The notes under the pieces are model-generated. The model was not told the origin of the DNA, did no database searches, and saw nothing but the letters and a program-made list of their open reading frames with translations. The translations under genes were made by a program, and so were the position numbers. From contig OY970240.1 in the NCBI GenBank assembly GCA_963715445.1, forward strand, positions 682,001 through 746,000: DNA of 64,000 bases, written 5' to 3'. This document shows positions 16,435-24,583 of this stretch, one piece after another; position 1 is the first letter of the stretch, and each line of letters begins with the position of its first letter. Source of the DNA: JAAYBF01 sp963715445. Lineage in GTDB: Bacteria > Actinomycetota > Thermoleophilia > Solirubrobacterales > Thermoleophilaceae.

Positions 16435-18948
16435 CCGCCGTCGCAGCCGGACCGTCGTGCCCGTGTCGCCCGGGGTCACCTCCACGGAGTCCATCAGGGC
16501 TTTCATCAGCACCAGCCCGCGGCCCCGCTCGGAGCTGCTCTCCGGGATCCAGGCGCCGGCATCGCGGACGGTGATGTCCACCTCGCCGCCGTCCAGGAGG
16601 CCGATCACCTCGAACGGCGGCCCTCCCACCAAGGAGCCGCCGTGCTCGATCGCGTTGGCCGCGGCCTCGCCCGTCGCCGTCAGGATCTCGGCGATCTCGC
16701 GGTCGTCCTCACATCCCTGACGCAGCCAGCGGCGCAGCAGCGCCCGCATCGACGCGAGCTCGCTGGGATCGGAGCTGAGCTCGAGCTCCAGGCGGTTCGA
16801 GAGATGGGGGTTGCGCAGGGCAAGCAGCGCCACGTCGTCGGCCACGCCGCCGGACGGGACGAGCGCCGAGAGCACGTGCGAGCAGAGCTCCTCGGGGCTC
16901 CGGGGCTTGCCGCGAGCCGTGGCAGCCAGCCGCTCGAGGCCGAGGTCGATCAGCTCGCCGGCCCGCTCCACCAGACCGTCGGTGTAGAGGAGGACGCTGT
17001 CCCCTGCCCCGAGGTCCGCAACGGCCGTCTCGTACGAGGGGAACGGCATCACGCCGAGCGGCACGGAGCTCGGGCCGTCCAGGAAGCGAGCGAGCCCGTC
17101 GCTCGAGACTGTAAGCGGCGGCAGATGGCCCGCGTTGACCCACTCCAGCCGCCCCTCGACAGGGTCGAGCACCGCGTACAGGAGCGTCACCATCTGGCTC
17201 TCCCCGGCCTCCGACCAGACCAGCTGGTTGAGCCGGTCGACGACCTCCGCCGGAGGGTGCCCCTCGAGCGCGTAGGCGCGCATCGTGCTGCGCAGCTGGC
17301 CGACCATCGACGCGGCCGCGAGGCCCTTGCCGGCAACGTCGCCCATCACGAGCCCGACCCGCCCCGCGACCGGGATCACGTCGTACCAGTCGCCGCCCAC
17401 CTCGGCCTCGCTTGCCGCGGGCAGGTAGCGGGCCGCGATCTCGAGGCCGGGCACCCGCGGGAGGCGCTCGGGCAGCAGGCTGCGCTGCAGCATCTCCGCG
17501 ATCCGGTGCTCGCGCTCGTAGATCCGCAGGTGGTCGATCGCCAGCGCGACCCGGTCGGCCGCGAGACCCAGCAGCAGCAGGTCCTCGTCGGAGAACCGCC
17601 GCGGCGCGGGCACTCCAACCTGCAGCACCCCGGTGATCGTGTTGCCCGCCAGCAGCGGCACGTTGAGGATCGACTGGTACGAGCGCAGCGCGGGGTCGAC
17701 GGCCTCTCCCGGCCCGGGATCCTGGATCAGGAGCGGCGTCCGGTCGCGCGCCACGCGGCCCGCGATCCCCTCGCCGGGCAGGATGCGCACCGGCTCCTCG
17801 GGCAGGCCCGCGGTGGAGGCGCACACCACGAGGCTTCCGTCCTCCTCGCTCAGGAGGATCGTCGCGAGGTCGGCGTTGACCACCTCGCAGATGCGCGGCA
17901 GCAGTGCCTCGAGCATCTCGTCGAGCCGGCTGTGGGCGAGCGCCGCGTCCATCAGCACCTGCAGCCCATGAACGAGGCTGGCCATCTGCTCAGCCTCCTC
18001 GCGAGCCGCCTGCTCGCGGTAGAGCTCCTGACGCTGGCGCTCGCGCTCGACCCGGTCGCTCACGTCCTGCACGAAGCAGACGAGCATCTGCCGCTCGTCG
18101 ACCTGCACGCGCGAGATGCTCACCTCCGCGGGGAAGAGCTCCCCGCTCCGCCTGAGCAGCTCGACCTCGCGACGCGACGGGCGCAGCTCCCCGTCGGGGC
18201 GGGTGAGCTCCATGCGCCTGCGCTCGTCGTGGGCGTCGCGGTCGTCCTCGGGGATGATGAGGTCGCGCACCGTGCGGCCGATCACGTCGGCGGCGGGCCA
18301 GCCGAACGTGCGCTCGGCGGCCGCGTTCCAGGAGACGACGGCGCCGTCCTCGTCGAGCGCCATGAACGCGTCGGGCGCGCTCTGGACGATCGCGCGGCTG
18401 CGCATCTCGCTCTCGCGCAGAACCTGCTCCTGGCGCGCGGATTGCTGGGCCTCGCCGCGTACCCGCTCGAGCAGCGTGGAGATCAGGAGGCCGGCCACCG
18501 CGGGAGTGCCGATCGCCAGGATCCAGCGCACGACGGGGCTCGTGGGCTCCTGGAGCACGAGCACGACCGCGTATCCCACGGCGATCAGCCCCAGATGAGC
18601 CAGAGCGGCGGGGCGGCGGAAGAAGTAGAACGCGTAGAGCCCGGTCCAGGTGAAGATGATCGGGTACTGCGTCGAGGGGCCCACGTAGTAGTTGGCCACC
18701 GCGAGGATCACGGTGCCGGCTCCCACGATCACGTGGAAGCCCCACATCGGTATCCGCTCAGCGAAGCGAAGGACGAAGAGGCCGATCCCCACCGCTACCG
18801 CGGCGAGCACGTAGAGCGGCTGAGCCTGCACGCCGGCGTCGTGAGGGAAGACCAGCGTCAGGCAGCCGACCCCCGCCCCCACGGTGAACAGGTAGGCGAG
18901 CGAGCGCGCCATCAACCGGCGGCTGAAGAGCTCGGGTCCCTCGCTCAT
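16402..18948 (-). CDS. Membrane PAS-GAF-PP2C(SpoIIE)-HATPase regulator
   Basis: An 848-residue multidomain regulator. Order: six to seven membrane helices (residues about 12-180), a short coil, a PAS domain (SAPDAFMALDEDGAVVSWNAAAERTFGW, about 190-300), a GAF domain (about 330-480, ICEVVNADLATILLSEEDGS), a SpoIIE-type PP2C phosphatase (about 500-700, with GGDWYDV, GDVAGKG and YTDGLVE as metal-binding motifs) and an RsbW-like HATPase_c domain (EILTATGEAANAIEHGG, about 750-840). Such proteins control anti-sigma/anti-anti-sigma partner switching in the general stress response. It is the last gene of the ECF sigma operon, 6 bases after the preceding stop. Its 3' end is duplicated beyond the Fic gene. 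Confidence 0.92.
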   Translation of the reverse strand: MSEGPELFSRRLMARSLAYLFTVGAGVGCLTLVFPHDAGVQAQPLYVLAAVAVGIGLFVLRFAERIPMWGFHVIVGAGTVILAVANYYVGPSTQYPIIFTWTGLYAFYFFRRPAALAHLGLIAVGYAVVLVLQEPTSPVVRWILAIGTPAVAGLLISTLLERVRGEAQQSARQEQVLRESEMRSRAIVQSAPDAFMALDEDGAVVSWNAAAERTFGWPAADVIGRTVRDLIIPEDDRDAHDERRRMELTRPDGELRPSRREVELLRRSGELFPAEVSISRVQVDERQMLVCFVQDVSDRVERERQRQELYREQAAREEAEQMASLVHGLQVLMDAALAHSRLDEMLEALLPRICEVVNADLATILLSEEDGSLVVCASTAGLPEEPVRILPGEGIAGRVARDRTPLLIQDPGPGEAVDPALRSYQSILNVPLLAGNTITGVLQVGVPAPRRFSDEDLLLLGLAADRVALAIDHLRIYEREHRIAEMLQRSLLPERLPRVPGLEIAARYLPAASEAEVGGDWYDVIPVAGRVGLVMGDVAGKGLAAASMVGQLRSTMRAYALEGHPPAEVVDRLNQLVWSEAGESQMVTLLYAVLDPVEGRLEWVNAGHLPPLTVSSDGLARFLDGPSSVPLGVMPFPSYETAVADLGAGDSVLLYTDGLVERAGELIDLGLERLAATARGKPRSPEELCSHVLSALVPSGGVADDVALLALRNPHLSNRLELELSSDPSELASMRALLRRWLRQGCEDDREIAEILTATGEAAANAIEHGGSLVGGPPFEVIGLLDGGEVDITVRDAGAWIPESSSERGRGLVLMKALMDSVEVTPGDTGTTVRLRRRLGGSSNGRPG

Positions 18949-18954
18949 CTGCAG

Positions 18955-19257
18955 CTACTCGGTTGTGGGACGGCCCGCCGAGAGCCTCGCCAGGCCCTGA
19001 TGGCCCTCGGTGACTCGCTGCTTGACGGGGTCGTCCTCCGGGCGATCGTGCACCAGGTCCCACGTCTTGTCGGCGATGCGCCGCGCCGTCTCGGGGGTAG
19101 CTCCCTCGAACATCATCTCCACGAGCTGGAGCTCGAACCCCTCGATCTGCGCCAGGGGGTCCCCTGGGGGCATCTTCGGAAGCGGGTCGCTGGTGGCCTC
19201 ACGCCACATGCTCGTGGCCATCAGCAGGCGGTTGCGCAGAGCTGCGGCGGACTCCAT
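18955..19257 (-). CDS. Small hypothetical protein in sigma operon
   Basis: A 100-residue soluble, mostly helical protein without a recognised domain (MESAAALRNRLLMATSMWRE at the start, IEGFELQLVEMMFEGATPE in the middle). The ATG at 19257 is preferred to 19293 because the latter overlaps the VOC stop region and because TAGCCT lies 8 bases before 19257. It sits between the VOC gene and the phosphatase gene, all read leftward. It might be a partner of the phosphatase, but nothing in the sequence shows this. Confidence 0.6.
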   Translation of the reverse strand: MESAAALRNRLLMATSMWREATSDPLPKMPPGDPLAQIEGFELQLVEMMFEGATPETARRIADKTWDLVHDRPEDDPVKQRVTEGHQGLARLSAGRPTTE

Positions 19258-19292
19258 CGGCCCCCAGGCTACCTCTCCCGCGCGCGAGAGCA

Positions 19293-19946
19293 CTAGATGG
19301 CACCGGGGCCGGGTGTCATCAGCGCCACAGGCAGCCCGAGGCCGGCCTCGCGACGGATCGTCGCGATGCGCCGCCCCGGCTGCACCGCGTCGCGCGGCTT
19401 GCCGAGCAGATCCCCCAGGCGAGCCGCAGCGGCGTCGAGATCCTCCACGATGAAGGCCAGGCCGTAGAAGCGAGCGCTCGCGTCACGCTCGGGAGCTCCC
19501 GGAGCGTCGGCCGGCATCTCCACCACCTCGAGAATCACCTCGCCAAGGCGGAAGAACGCCTGCCGCACCGACCCTCCAGGGGTCGGGCCCTCCCGCCGCC
19601 GGCGCAGCTCAACGCCGACCGCCTCGACCGCTGCCACCGTGCGATCGATGTCGGGGCTGATCGCGACGACGTGGTCGATCCGCGTCACGCCGTTCGGGTG
19701 GGCCGGCGCCGGCGCATCGATCGGCATCCCGTCCGCCTCGGAGATCGGCAGCCCGTCAAACGCCTCTCCACCCACGCCACGCAGCCTGCAGCCGACTATC
19801 CGCCTGCCCGCGTCCGGTCCCGCGAGGCGGATTGCGACCGTCCCGACACGCGCCACGTCACCTTCGACGTCGAAGCCGGCGTCACGCCAGGGCCCCGGGT
19901 CGCTGGCTAGAACCAGCTCGGCGACCGTTGCAACCTGAGCGCTCAT
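19293..19946 (-). CDS. VOC-family (glyoxalase-like) protein
   Basis: A 217-residue protein of the vicinal-oxygen-chelate fold. The clear half is NGVTRIDHVVAISPDIDRTVAAVEAVGVELRR followed by RQAFFRLGEVILEVVEMP and FYGLAFIVEDLDAAAARLGD, the beta-alpha-beta modules with the usual His and Glu metal positions (DHV and EVVE). The N-terminal 85 residues may be a second, degenerate module. Reaction unknown. Its ATG overlaps the stop of the sigma-factor gene in ATGA (19943-19946), so the two are co-translated. Confidence 0.78.
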   Translation of the reverse strand: MSAQVATVAELVLASDPGPWRDAGFDVEGDVARVGTVAIRLAGPDAGRRIVGCRLRGVGGEAFDGLPISEADGMPIDAPAPAHPNGVTRIDHVVAISPDIDRTVAAVEAVGVELRRRREGPTPGGSVRQAFFRLGEVILEVVEMPADAPGAPERDASARFYGLAFIVEDLDAAAARLGDLLGKPRDAVQPGRRIATIRREAGLGLPVALMTPGPGAI

Positions 19947-21352
19947 TTGCTTGCAGGGTCCTGGCGCGCAGGAGGGAGCGGCTTGGGCTTGACGATGGTC
20001 TTGGCCTCGGCCGGGGCCTTCGCGCGCTTGCCCCCTGGCGGTGAGCTGGGGGCCTGCGAGCGAGGCGGCGTCGCCCGCGGCGAAGCCGGTGGGCGGCCCT
20101 TCTCGAGGGGCTTCCCGGGGGGTGAGGTGCTCTGGCCGCGCCGCAACCCCGGCGGATCCTCGGCACGGCCCCGCGCCAGCCCCCTGTTGTCGTCGGCGAC
20201 GCCGTTGCGACGAGCAGCGGCGCGGCGCGCGTTTTGCCTCTGTGCGCGCTCGAGCGCCGCCACGCCCTTGCGTGCGCGGGCGTCTTGATCCTTCGATGCG
20301 GTGTCCAATGCCGGTGCCGCGATGCCGGAGCGTCCGCCGGACGCGCTTCCGGGCTCTATCCCGGCCGGAGCGACGGGACGAGGGTCGCCCCCGCGGTGGT
20401 CGACCGTCGCCTCGGTCGCAACGCCGGCACCGCCTACGAGCACTCCCACCACCGCGACCTTGGCGAGCGTGCCTCCGAGCACCGACGACCCGGCGGCGGC
20501 CCCGCCGGTGGCCAGTGCTCCAGCGCCCGCGACGCCGGCGACAGAGCTCGTACCGATACCCGTCGCCGCCATGATGCTGTCCTTGAGGGCCAGCGCCGGG
20601 ACAACGGGCAGCCCGATCGCGAAGAGCTGGCGCTGGCGCTTGATCTCCTCGAGGTAGGCGACGCATCCGGGGCAGACAGCCAGGTGGTGCCTCAGGCGAC
20701 CGCGACGAAGGGAGCCACCACGCGCGACTGCCAGCTCCTCACGGATCTCGCCGCAGTCCGCCTCCCACCCCTCTCGGCGCTCGATCAGCCCCGAGCGGGC
20801 TCTGAAGACGATGCCCTTCACGGCCTGCGCCTCGCAGCCGAGCACCTGGGCCACCTCGGCGTGGGAGAGGTCGCCGAACTCTGTGAGCACGAGCGCTGCG
20901 CGCTGGTCGTCCGGCAGGTCCTGAAGACCGAGCACCAGCTGGCGCAACTCGCTGCGGCGCTCCACCTCATCGGCCAGGCCGATCGTGGAGGGGAGCTCCG
21001 CCATCTCGGTCGTGCGCTCGCGACGGGCCCGCAACATGGAGAGGCTGGTGTTGCGCGCAATCGTGTAGAGCCACGCCTTGAACGAGATCTGGCGGTCATC
21101 GCGCAAGAGGGCTCGATGGGCGGAGACGAAGGTCTGCTGGAGGGCGTCCTCCGCCTCCTCCTGGGAGCCGAGCATGTGGCGGCAGAAGCCGAGCACGCCG
21201 GCCGCGTAACGCTCGTACATGACCTCGAAGGCCATGTCGTCGCCGGCTCGCAACCCCTCGACGAGCCGCTCGTCAGAGCGCCGCGCGAGCAATCGGCGCG
21301 GCAGCCTGAGGGGGCCTCCCCGCGAGCCGGAGATCCTGGCCGATTCCTCCAT
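19943..21352 (-). CDS. ECF sigma factor fused to zinc-finger and transmembrane tail
   Basis: A 469-residue protein. Residues about 25-95 are sigma region 2 (DERLVEGLRAGDDMAFEVMY, DALQQTFVSAHRALL, FKAWLYTIARN) and 130-190 are region 4 (LPDDQRAALVLTEFGDLSHAEVAQVLG). Then comes a zinc-finger of the anti-sigma type (HHLAVCPGCVAYLEE, about 220-236), a hydrophobic segment (about 280-320, GTLAKVAVVGVLVGGAGVA) and a long disordered tail rich in Pro, Arg, Ala and Lys. So the sigma factor seems to carry its own anti-sigma domain and membrane anchor. The ATG is 6 bases after GACAAT; upstream is a GCGAACCT-N14-CGTT promoter shared with the divergent gene. Confidence 0.9.
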   Translation of the reverse strand: MEESARISGSRGGPLRLPRRLLARRSDERLVEGLRAGDDMAFEVMYERYAAGVLGFCRHMLGSQEEAEDALQQTFVSAHRALLRDDRQISFKAWLYTIARNTSLSMLRARRERTTEMAELPSTIGLADEVERRSELRQLVLGLQDLPDDQRAALVLTEFGDLSHAEVAQVLGCEAQAVKGIVFRARSGLIERREGWEADCGEIREELAVARGGSLRRGRLRHHLAVCPGCVAYLEEIKRQRQLFAIGLPVVPALALKDSIMAATGIGTSSVAGVAGAGALATGGAAAGSSVLGGTLAKVAVVGVLVGGAGVATEATVDHRGGDPRPVAPAGIEPGSASGGRSGIAAPALDTASKDQDARARKGVAALERAQRQNARRAAARRNGVADDNRGLARGRAEDPPGLRRGQSTSPPGKPLEKGRPPASPRATPPRSQAPSSPPGGKRAKAPAEAKTIVKPKPLPPARQDPASK

Positions 21353-21370
21353 GCACTCATTGTCCTACGA

Positions 21371-21396
21371 AACGCACCGCAAACGGGCAGGTTCGC
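21371..21396 (-). promoter_or_regulatory. ECF-type promoter of the sigma-factor operon
   Basis: On the minus strand this reads GCGAACCT-N14-CGTT, with the CGTT about 20 bases before the sigma-factor ATG. The GAAC-type -35 and CGTT-type -10 with 16 bases between AAC and CGTT are the pattern recognised by ECF sigma factors. The same box stands in front of the divergent gene. Confidence 0.7.
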
Positions 21397-21435
21397 GAGT
21401 GACATCGAACGAATGCCGAGCGATGCGCGCAACTG

Positions 21436-21461
21436 GCGAACCTCGGGTCGTCATCAGCGTT
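21436..21461 (+). promoter_or_regulatory. ECF-type promoter of the secreted Cys-repeat gene
   Basis: GCGAACCT-N14-CGTT on the plus strand, identical in both boxes and spacing to the promoter at 21371-21396. It lies 57 bases before the ATG at 21518 and so would give a short leader that contains an AAGGA ribosome site. Confidence 0.7.
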
Positions 21462-21517
21462 GTAGGTCGTGGATGCCAAGCCCCTGGTGGGGCCCGACAA
21501 AAGGACACGATCGACTG

Positions 21518-22090
21518 ATGAAGAGAGCTATCGCAACAGGCATCGCCGGCAGCCTCCTGATGCTGATGCCGGCCGGCGCGCTCGCCAAGCCGACCGAGAC
21601 GGATCGCACCAACGCCGCAAAGGAGTGTCGCGCCGAGCGCGGCACGAGCGACGCGACACGCGAAGCGTTCCGCGTGAAGTACGGAACCAACAAGAACAAG
21701 CGCAACGCCTTCGGCAAGTGCGTCTCGAGCACCGCTCGGGCGGAGGAGCGCGAGCGCGAAGAGGCCAAGAGCAACGCTCCCAAGGCATGCAAGGCCGAGC
21801 GCGCGGAGCTCGGAGCTGTCGCGTTCAACGAGAAGTACGGCACGAACAAGAAGAAGAGCAACGCTTTCGGCAAGTGCGTGTCGACCACGGCCAAGACGCT
21901 GAAGGCCGAGGAAGACGCGGCCGACCTGGAGGCGATCGAGGTCCGCAAGGAGGCCGCCAAGACCTGCGCCGCCGAGCGTGACGAAATCGGTCGCGAAGCG
22001 TTCGCAGACAAGTACGGGACCAACAAGAACAAGCGCAACGCTTTCGGCAAGTGCGTGTCGGCCGCGGTGCGCGCGGACACCGAGGTCTAG
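21518..22090 (+). CDS. Secreted protein with three Cys-containing KYGTNKNKRNAFGKC repeats
   Basis: A 190-residue exported protein: signal peptide at residues 1-24 (IAGSLLMLMPAGALA). The mature part has three repeats of about 50 residues, each opening with a C-x-AER element and ending with YGTN-KKxNAFGKCVS, so each unit has two cysteines placed to form one disulfide. Spacers between repeats are charged helices rich in Glu and Lys. No enzyme motif is seen. The start is preceded by AAGGA; longer upstream frames are rejected because they run through the divergent sigma-factor gene. The shared ECF-type promoter box suggests it belongs to the regulon of the neighbouring sigma factor. Confidence 0.82.
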   Translation: MKRAIATGIAGSLLMLMPAGALAKPTETDRTNAAKECRAERGTSDATREAFRVKYGTNKNKRNAFGKCVSSTARAEEREREEAKSNAPKACKAERAELGAVAFNEKYGTNKKKSNAFGKCVSTTAKTLKAEEDAADLEAIEVRKEAAKTCAAERDEIGREAFADKYGTNKNKRNAFGKCVSAAVRADTEV

Positions 22091-22179
22091 ACCGAACGGC
22101 GAGCGCCTCCTCCCCCGAGGCGGCCTCCTGGGGATCGGCGCGGCGACGAAGGCCGCGCCGATCCTCGATCATCTCGCGC

Positions 22180-23163
22180 GTGGACGGCGTCGTATCGGCA
22201 CGAGCCCCGCTGCGCATACCCCTCGGCGGCGGAGGGACGGACCTCCCCTTCCACTTCACGCGACATGGCGGCTTCGTCGTCTCGGCGGCGATCGACCGCC
22301 ACGTGCACGTGCTGCTCTCCACCGCGTTCGCGACCCGCTACCGGCTCAAGCACCTCGAGTGGGAGGAGGTCGACGACCCGGCCGAGATCGCGCATCCGAT
22401 CCTGCGCGCCGCGATCGCCCGCTACTGGGACGGCGACCCCTTCGAGCTCGCATCGCTGGCGGGAGTGCCGCCGGGAACCGGTCTCGGCTCCTCGGGCGCC
22501 TACACCGTCTGCGCGCTGAGCGCGCTCGCCGCCGCGCGCGGCGAAGCCGTCACGCCGGCGGAGATGGCCGACCGCGCCTGCCGGCTCGAGATCGAGGACC
22601 TCGGCCGCACCGTCGGCAAGCAGGACCAGTACGCCGCGACGCACGGCGGGGTGAACGCGCTGACCTTCGAGCGCGACGGCTCGGTGGGAGTGCGGCGGCT
22701 CGATCTCTCGGAAGCCACCCTGGCGGGTCTGCGCGACCGCTTCCTCCTCTTCTACTCGGGCCAGCAGCGCTCGGCCGCCCGCATGCTCGCGGCGCAGGTC
22801 GAGCGCAGCGGCGACGACGCCTTGACGCGCAACCTCCAGCGCACCGAGGCGCTCGCGCGCCAGGTGGCGGACGCGCTCGAGGATGAGGACCTGCCGCAGG
22901 TCGGGGGCCTGATGGAGGAGCAGTGGGCGCTCAAGCGCGAGCGCATGCCGGACGCGATCACCCCGCGCATCGAGGAGCTGCACCAGGCGGCGCTCGGTGG
23001 CGGTGCCGACGGCGCGGTGCTCGCGGGTGCGGGCGGAGGCGGCTTCCTGCTGGTGTACACCGAGGACGCAGAGGCGACGCGCGCGGCGATGGCCGCCGCG
23101 GAGGCGCCCGAGCTGCCGTTCACGGTGGAGCCCGAGGGCTGCACCGCCACGATCACCTCGTAG
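22180..23163 (+). CDS. GHMP-family sugar kinase (HddA-like)
   Basis: A 327-residue GHMP kinase. It begins SARAPLRIPLGGGGTDLP, has the ATP loop PPGTGLGSSGAYTVCAL at about residues 88-104, and the C-terminal glycine motif VLAGAGGGGFLLVY. This order and the start motif match D-glycero-D-manno-heptose 7-phosphate kinase and related galacto/fuco-kinases, which make sugar 1-phosphates for nucleotide-sugar synthesis. No heptose gene cluster lies nearby. The GTG at 22180 is chosen since the residues after it begin the conserved fold; the frame is open further upstream. Confidence 0.85.
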   Translation: MDGVVSARAPLRIPLGGGGTDLPFHFTRHGGFVVSAAIDRHVHVLLSTAFATRYRLKHLEWEEVDDPAEIAHPILRAAIARYWDGDPFELASLAGVPPGTGLGSSGAYTVCALSALAAARGEAVTPAEMADRACRLEIEDLGRTVGKQDQYAATHGGVNALTFERDGSVGVRRLDLSEATLAGLRDRFLLFYSGQQRSAARMLAAQVERSGDDALTRNLQRTEALARQVADALEDEDLPQVGGLMEEQWALKRERMPDAITPRIEELHQAALGGGADGAVLAGAGGGGFLLVYTEDAEATRAAMAAAEAPELPFTVEPEGCTATITS

Positions 23164-23285
23164 CCCGCAGCGCGCGAATTCGCCTTCTCGCGCGTTCGCC
23201 GTGTCCGGGTGGAACCTTGCAGGAAAGATCACTTGCAACGAATCCTGCAACTTCCAGGCCCTTTTCTTGTTACAAAGGTCGTCGC

Positions 23286-23426
23286 GCCGAGTCGCTGCGG
23301 TCCTTCCGCGGCGAACGGGGGAACCAAAGCGGCCTTCGGGCCGCAGGGGCGAATCACCCGGCGCCGGTCCATCCGGCGTTCCGGGAGTAGCGCGCAAGCG
23401 CGAGCCCGACAGCTCACCTCGTAGGC
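23286..23426 (+). ncRNA. c-di-AMP riboswitch (ydaO/yuaA class)
   Basis: The leader of the peptidoglycan-hydrolase gene contains the conserved blocks of the ydaO/yuaA RNA in the right order: GCCGAGTC at 23286-23293, GGGGGAACCA at 23317-23326, a GCGGCC-TTCG-GGCCGC hairpin right after it, GGGGCGAATC at 23346-23355, and the terminal CCCGACAGCTCACCTCGTAG from 23405. This class binds cyclic di-AMP and usually turns expression off; in actinobacteria it commonly stands before cell-wall hydrolases, as here. The expression platform is not obvious; the ribosome site of the downstream gene starts 18 bases after the aptamer. A possible -10, TACAAA, is at 23271-23276. Confidence 0.88.
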
Positions 23427-23458
23427 GCAGTCGCAGCAACAACGAGAGGCGCCAAAAG

Positions 23459-24466
23459 TTGACCCCTGACGCCAGGGAATTCGCATGCCGTTCGCTGTCC
23501 CAGCCCGCGCGGGCCTTCCTCGCCGCGGCCGCGGCCACCCTCGCGATCACGTGCCTCGCGCTGACGGGTCCCGCCCTCGTGGGCGGGGACCTGCCGGGCC
23601 CGCTCGGCACGGCGACCGCTGAGGCGCTGCCCAAGGCGAAGGCCTCGGCGTCGAGCGGCGTGCTCAAGAAGGGCAAGCGCGGGCCTCGCGTGGCCGCCCT
23701 CCAGCGCAAGCTCGGAATCTCTGCCGACGGGGTCTTCGGCCCCGGCACCAAGCGCGCCGTAAAGCGCTACCAGCGCCGGCACGGCCTCGTGGCCGACGGC
23801 ATCGCCGGACCTCAGACGCTGAGCAGCCTCGGCCTCCGCTCGCGCTCCAGCCGCAGCTCCTCGCGCCGCGGCGGCCGCTCGCATGGCGGTGGCGGTGTCC
23901 GGTCGCTCCAGCGCAAGCTCGGAATCTCTGCCGACGGGGTCTTCGGCCCCGGCACCAAGCGCGCCGTAAAGCGCTACCAGCGCCGGCGCGGACTCACTCC
24001 CGACGGCGTGGTCGGCCCGCAGACCAGGCGCTCGCTCGGCCTCGGCAGCGGCCCAACCCTCAAGCGCGGCAAGGGCGGGCGCTCGGGCGGCGGGCGCGGT
24101 GGCAACGGCCGCTCGCTCGTGGGTCGCATGATCGCCGCGGGCAACCGGATCGCCCGCACGCCCTACAAGTACGGGGGCGGCCACGGCTCGTTCAGGGACT
24201 CGGGCTACGACTGCTCGGGGTCGGTCTCATACGTGCTGCACGCCGCCGGCCTGCTCGGCAGCGCGCTCGATTCGTCGGGGCTGATGAGCTACGGGCGCCC
24301 GGGCAAGGGCAGCCGCGTGACGATCTACTCGAACCCCGGTCATGCCTACATGGTCATCGACGGGCGCCGCTACGACACGAGCGCCGTGCGCGAGACCGGC
24401 TCCCGCTGGACCAGCACGCCCCGCTCGTCGGCCGGCTACGTCGCACGCCACCCAGCCGGCCTCTAG
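23459..24466 (+). CDS. Secreted peptidoglycan hydrolase: two PG-binding repeats plus NlpC/P60-like domain
   Basis: A 335-residue exported protein. The signal peptide spans about residues 12-52 (ARAFLAAAAATLAITCLALT). Two peptidoglycan_binding_1 repeats follow (RVAALQRKLGISADGVFGPG and RSLQRKLGISADGVFGPGTK), nearly identical in DNA as well. A Gly/Arg/Ser linker leads to a C-terminal domain with YKYGGGHGSF, GYDCSGSVSYVL and NPGHAYMVI, giving the cysteine and histidine of NlpC/P60 peptidases. It probably remodels the cell wall. The TTG at 23459 is the best start: GAGAGG stands 9 bases before it and no other start precedes the signal peptide. Expression is placed under c-di-AMP by the riboswitch upstream. 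Confidence 0.85.
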   Translation: MTPDAREFACRSLSQPARAFLAAAAATLAITCLALTGPALVGGDLPGPLGTATAEALPKAKASASSGVLKKGKRGPRVAALQRKLGISADGVFGPGTKRAVKRYQRRHGLVADGIAGPQTLSSLGLRSRSSRSSSRRGGRSHGGGGVRSLQRKLGISADGVFGPGTKRAVKRYQRRRGLTPDGVVGPQTRRSLGLGSGPTLKRGKGGRSGGGRGGNGRSLVGRMIAAGNRIARTPYKYGGGHGSFRDSGYDCSGSVSYVLHAAGLLGSALDSSGLMSYGRPGKGSRVTIYSNPGHAYMVIDGRRYDTSAVRETGSRWTSTPRSSAGYVARHPAGL

Positions 24467-24583
24467 CCCCCGCCGGCGCCTCGCGCCACCCGGCCCTGAT
24501 GCCAACGGCCAGGACGGGGTCGTAGAACGTCAAGACAGGCGAATGGCCCGCGGCGCTGGCCTTCCGCCCGGGGATCGGGCACA

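Noticed and set aside
16642..19296. 884-codon plus-strand open frame
   Set aside because: It is the mirror of the phosphatase gene in GC-rich DNA; its translation is rich in Arg, His, Gly and Asp with no domain, while the opposite strand has clear PAS, GAF, PP2C and HATPase motifs.
20234..21517. Long upstream extension of the secreted Cys-repeat gene
   Set aside because: It runs antisense through the sigma-factor gene; the signal peptide and ribosome site mark 21518 as the start.
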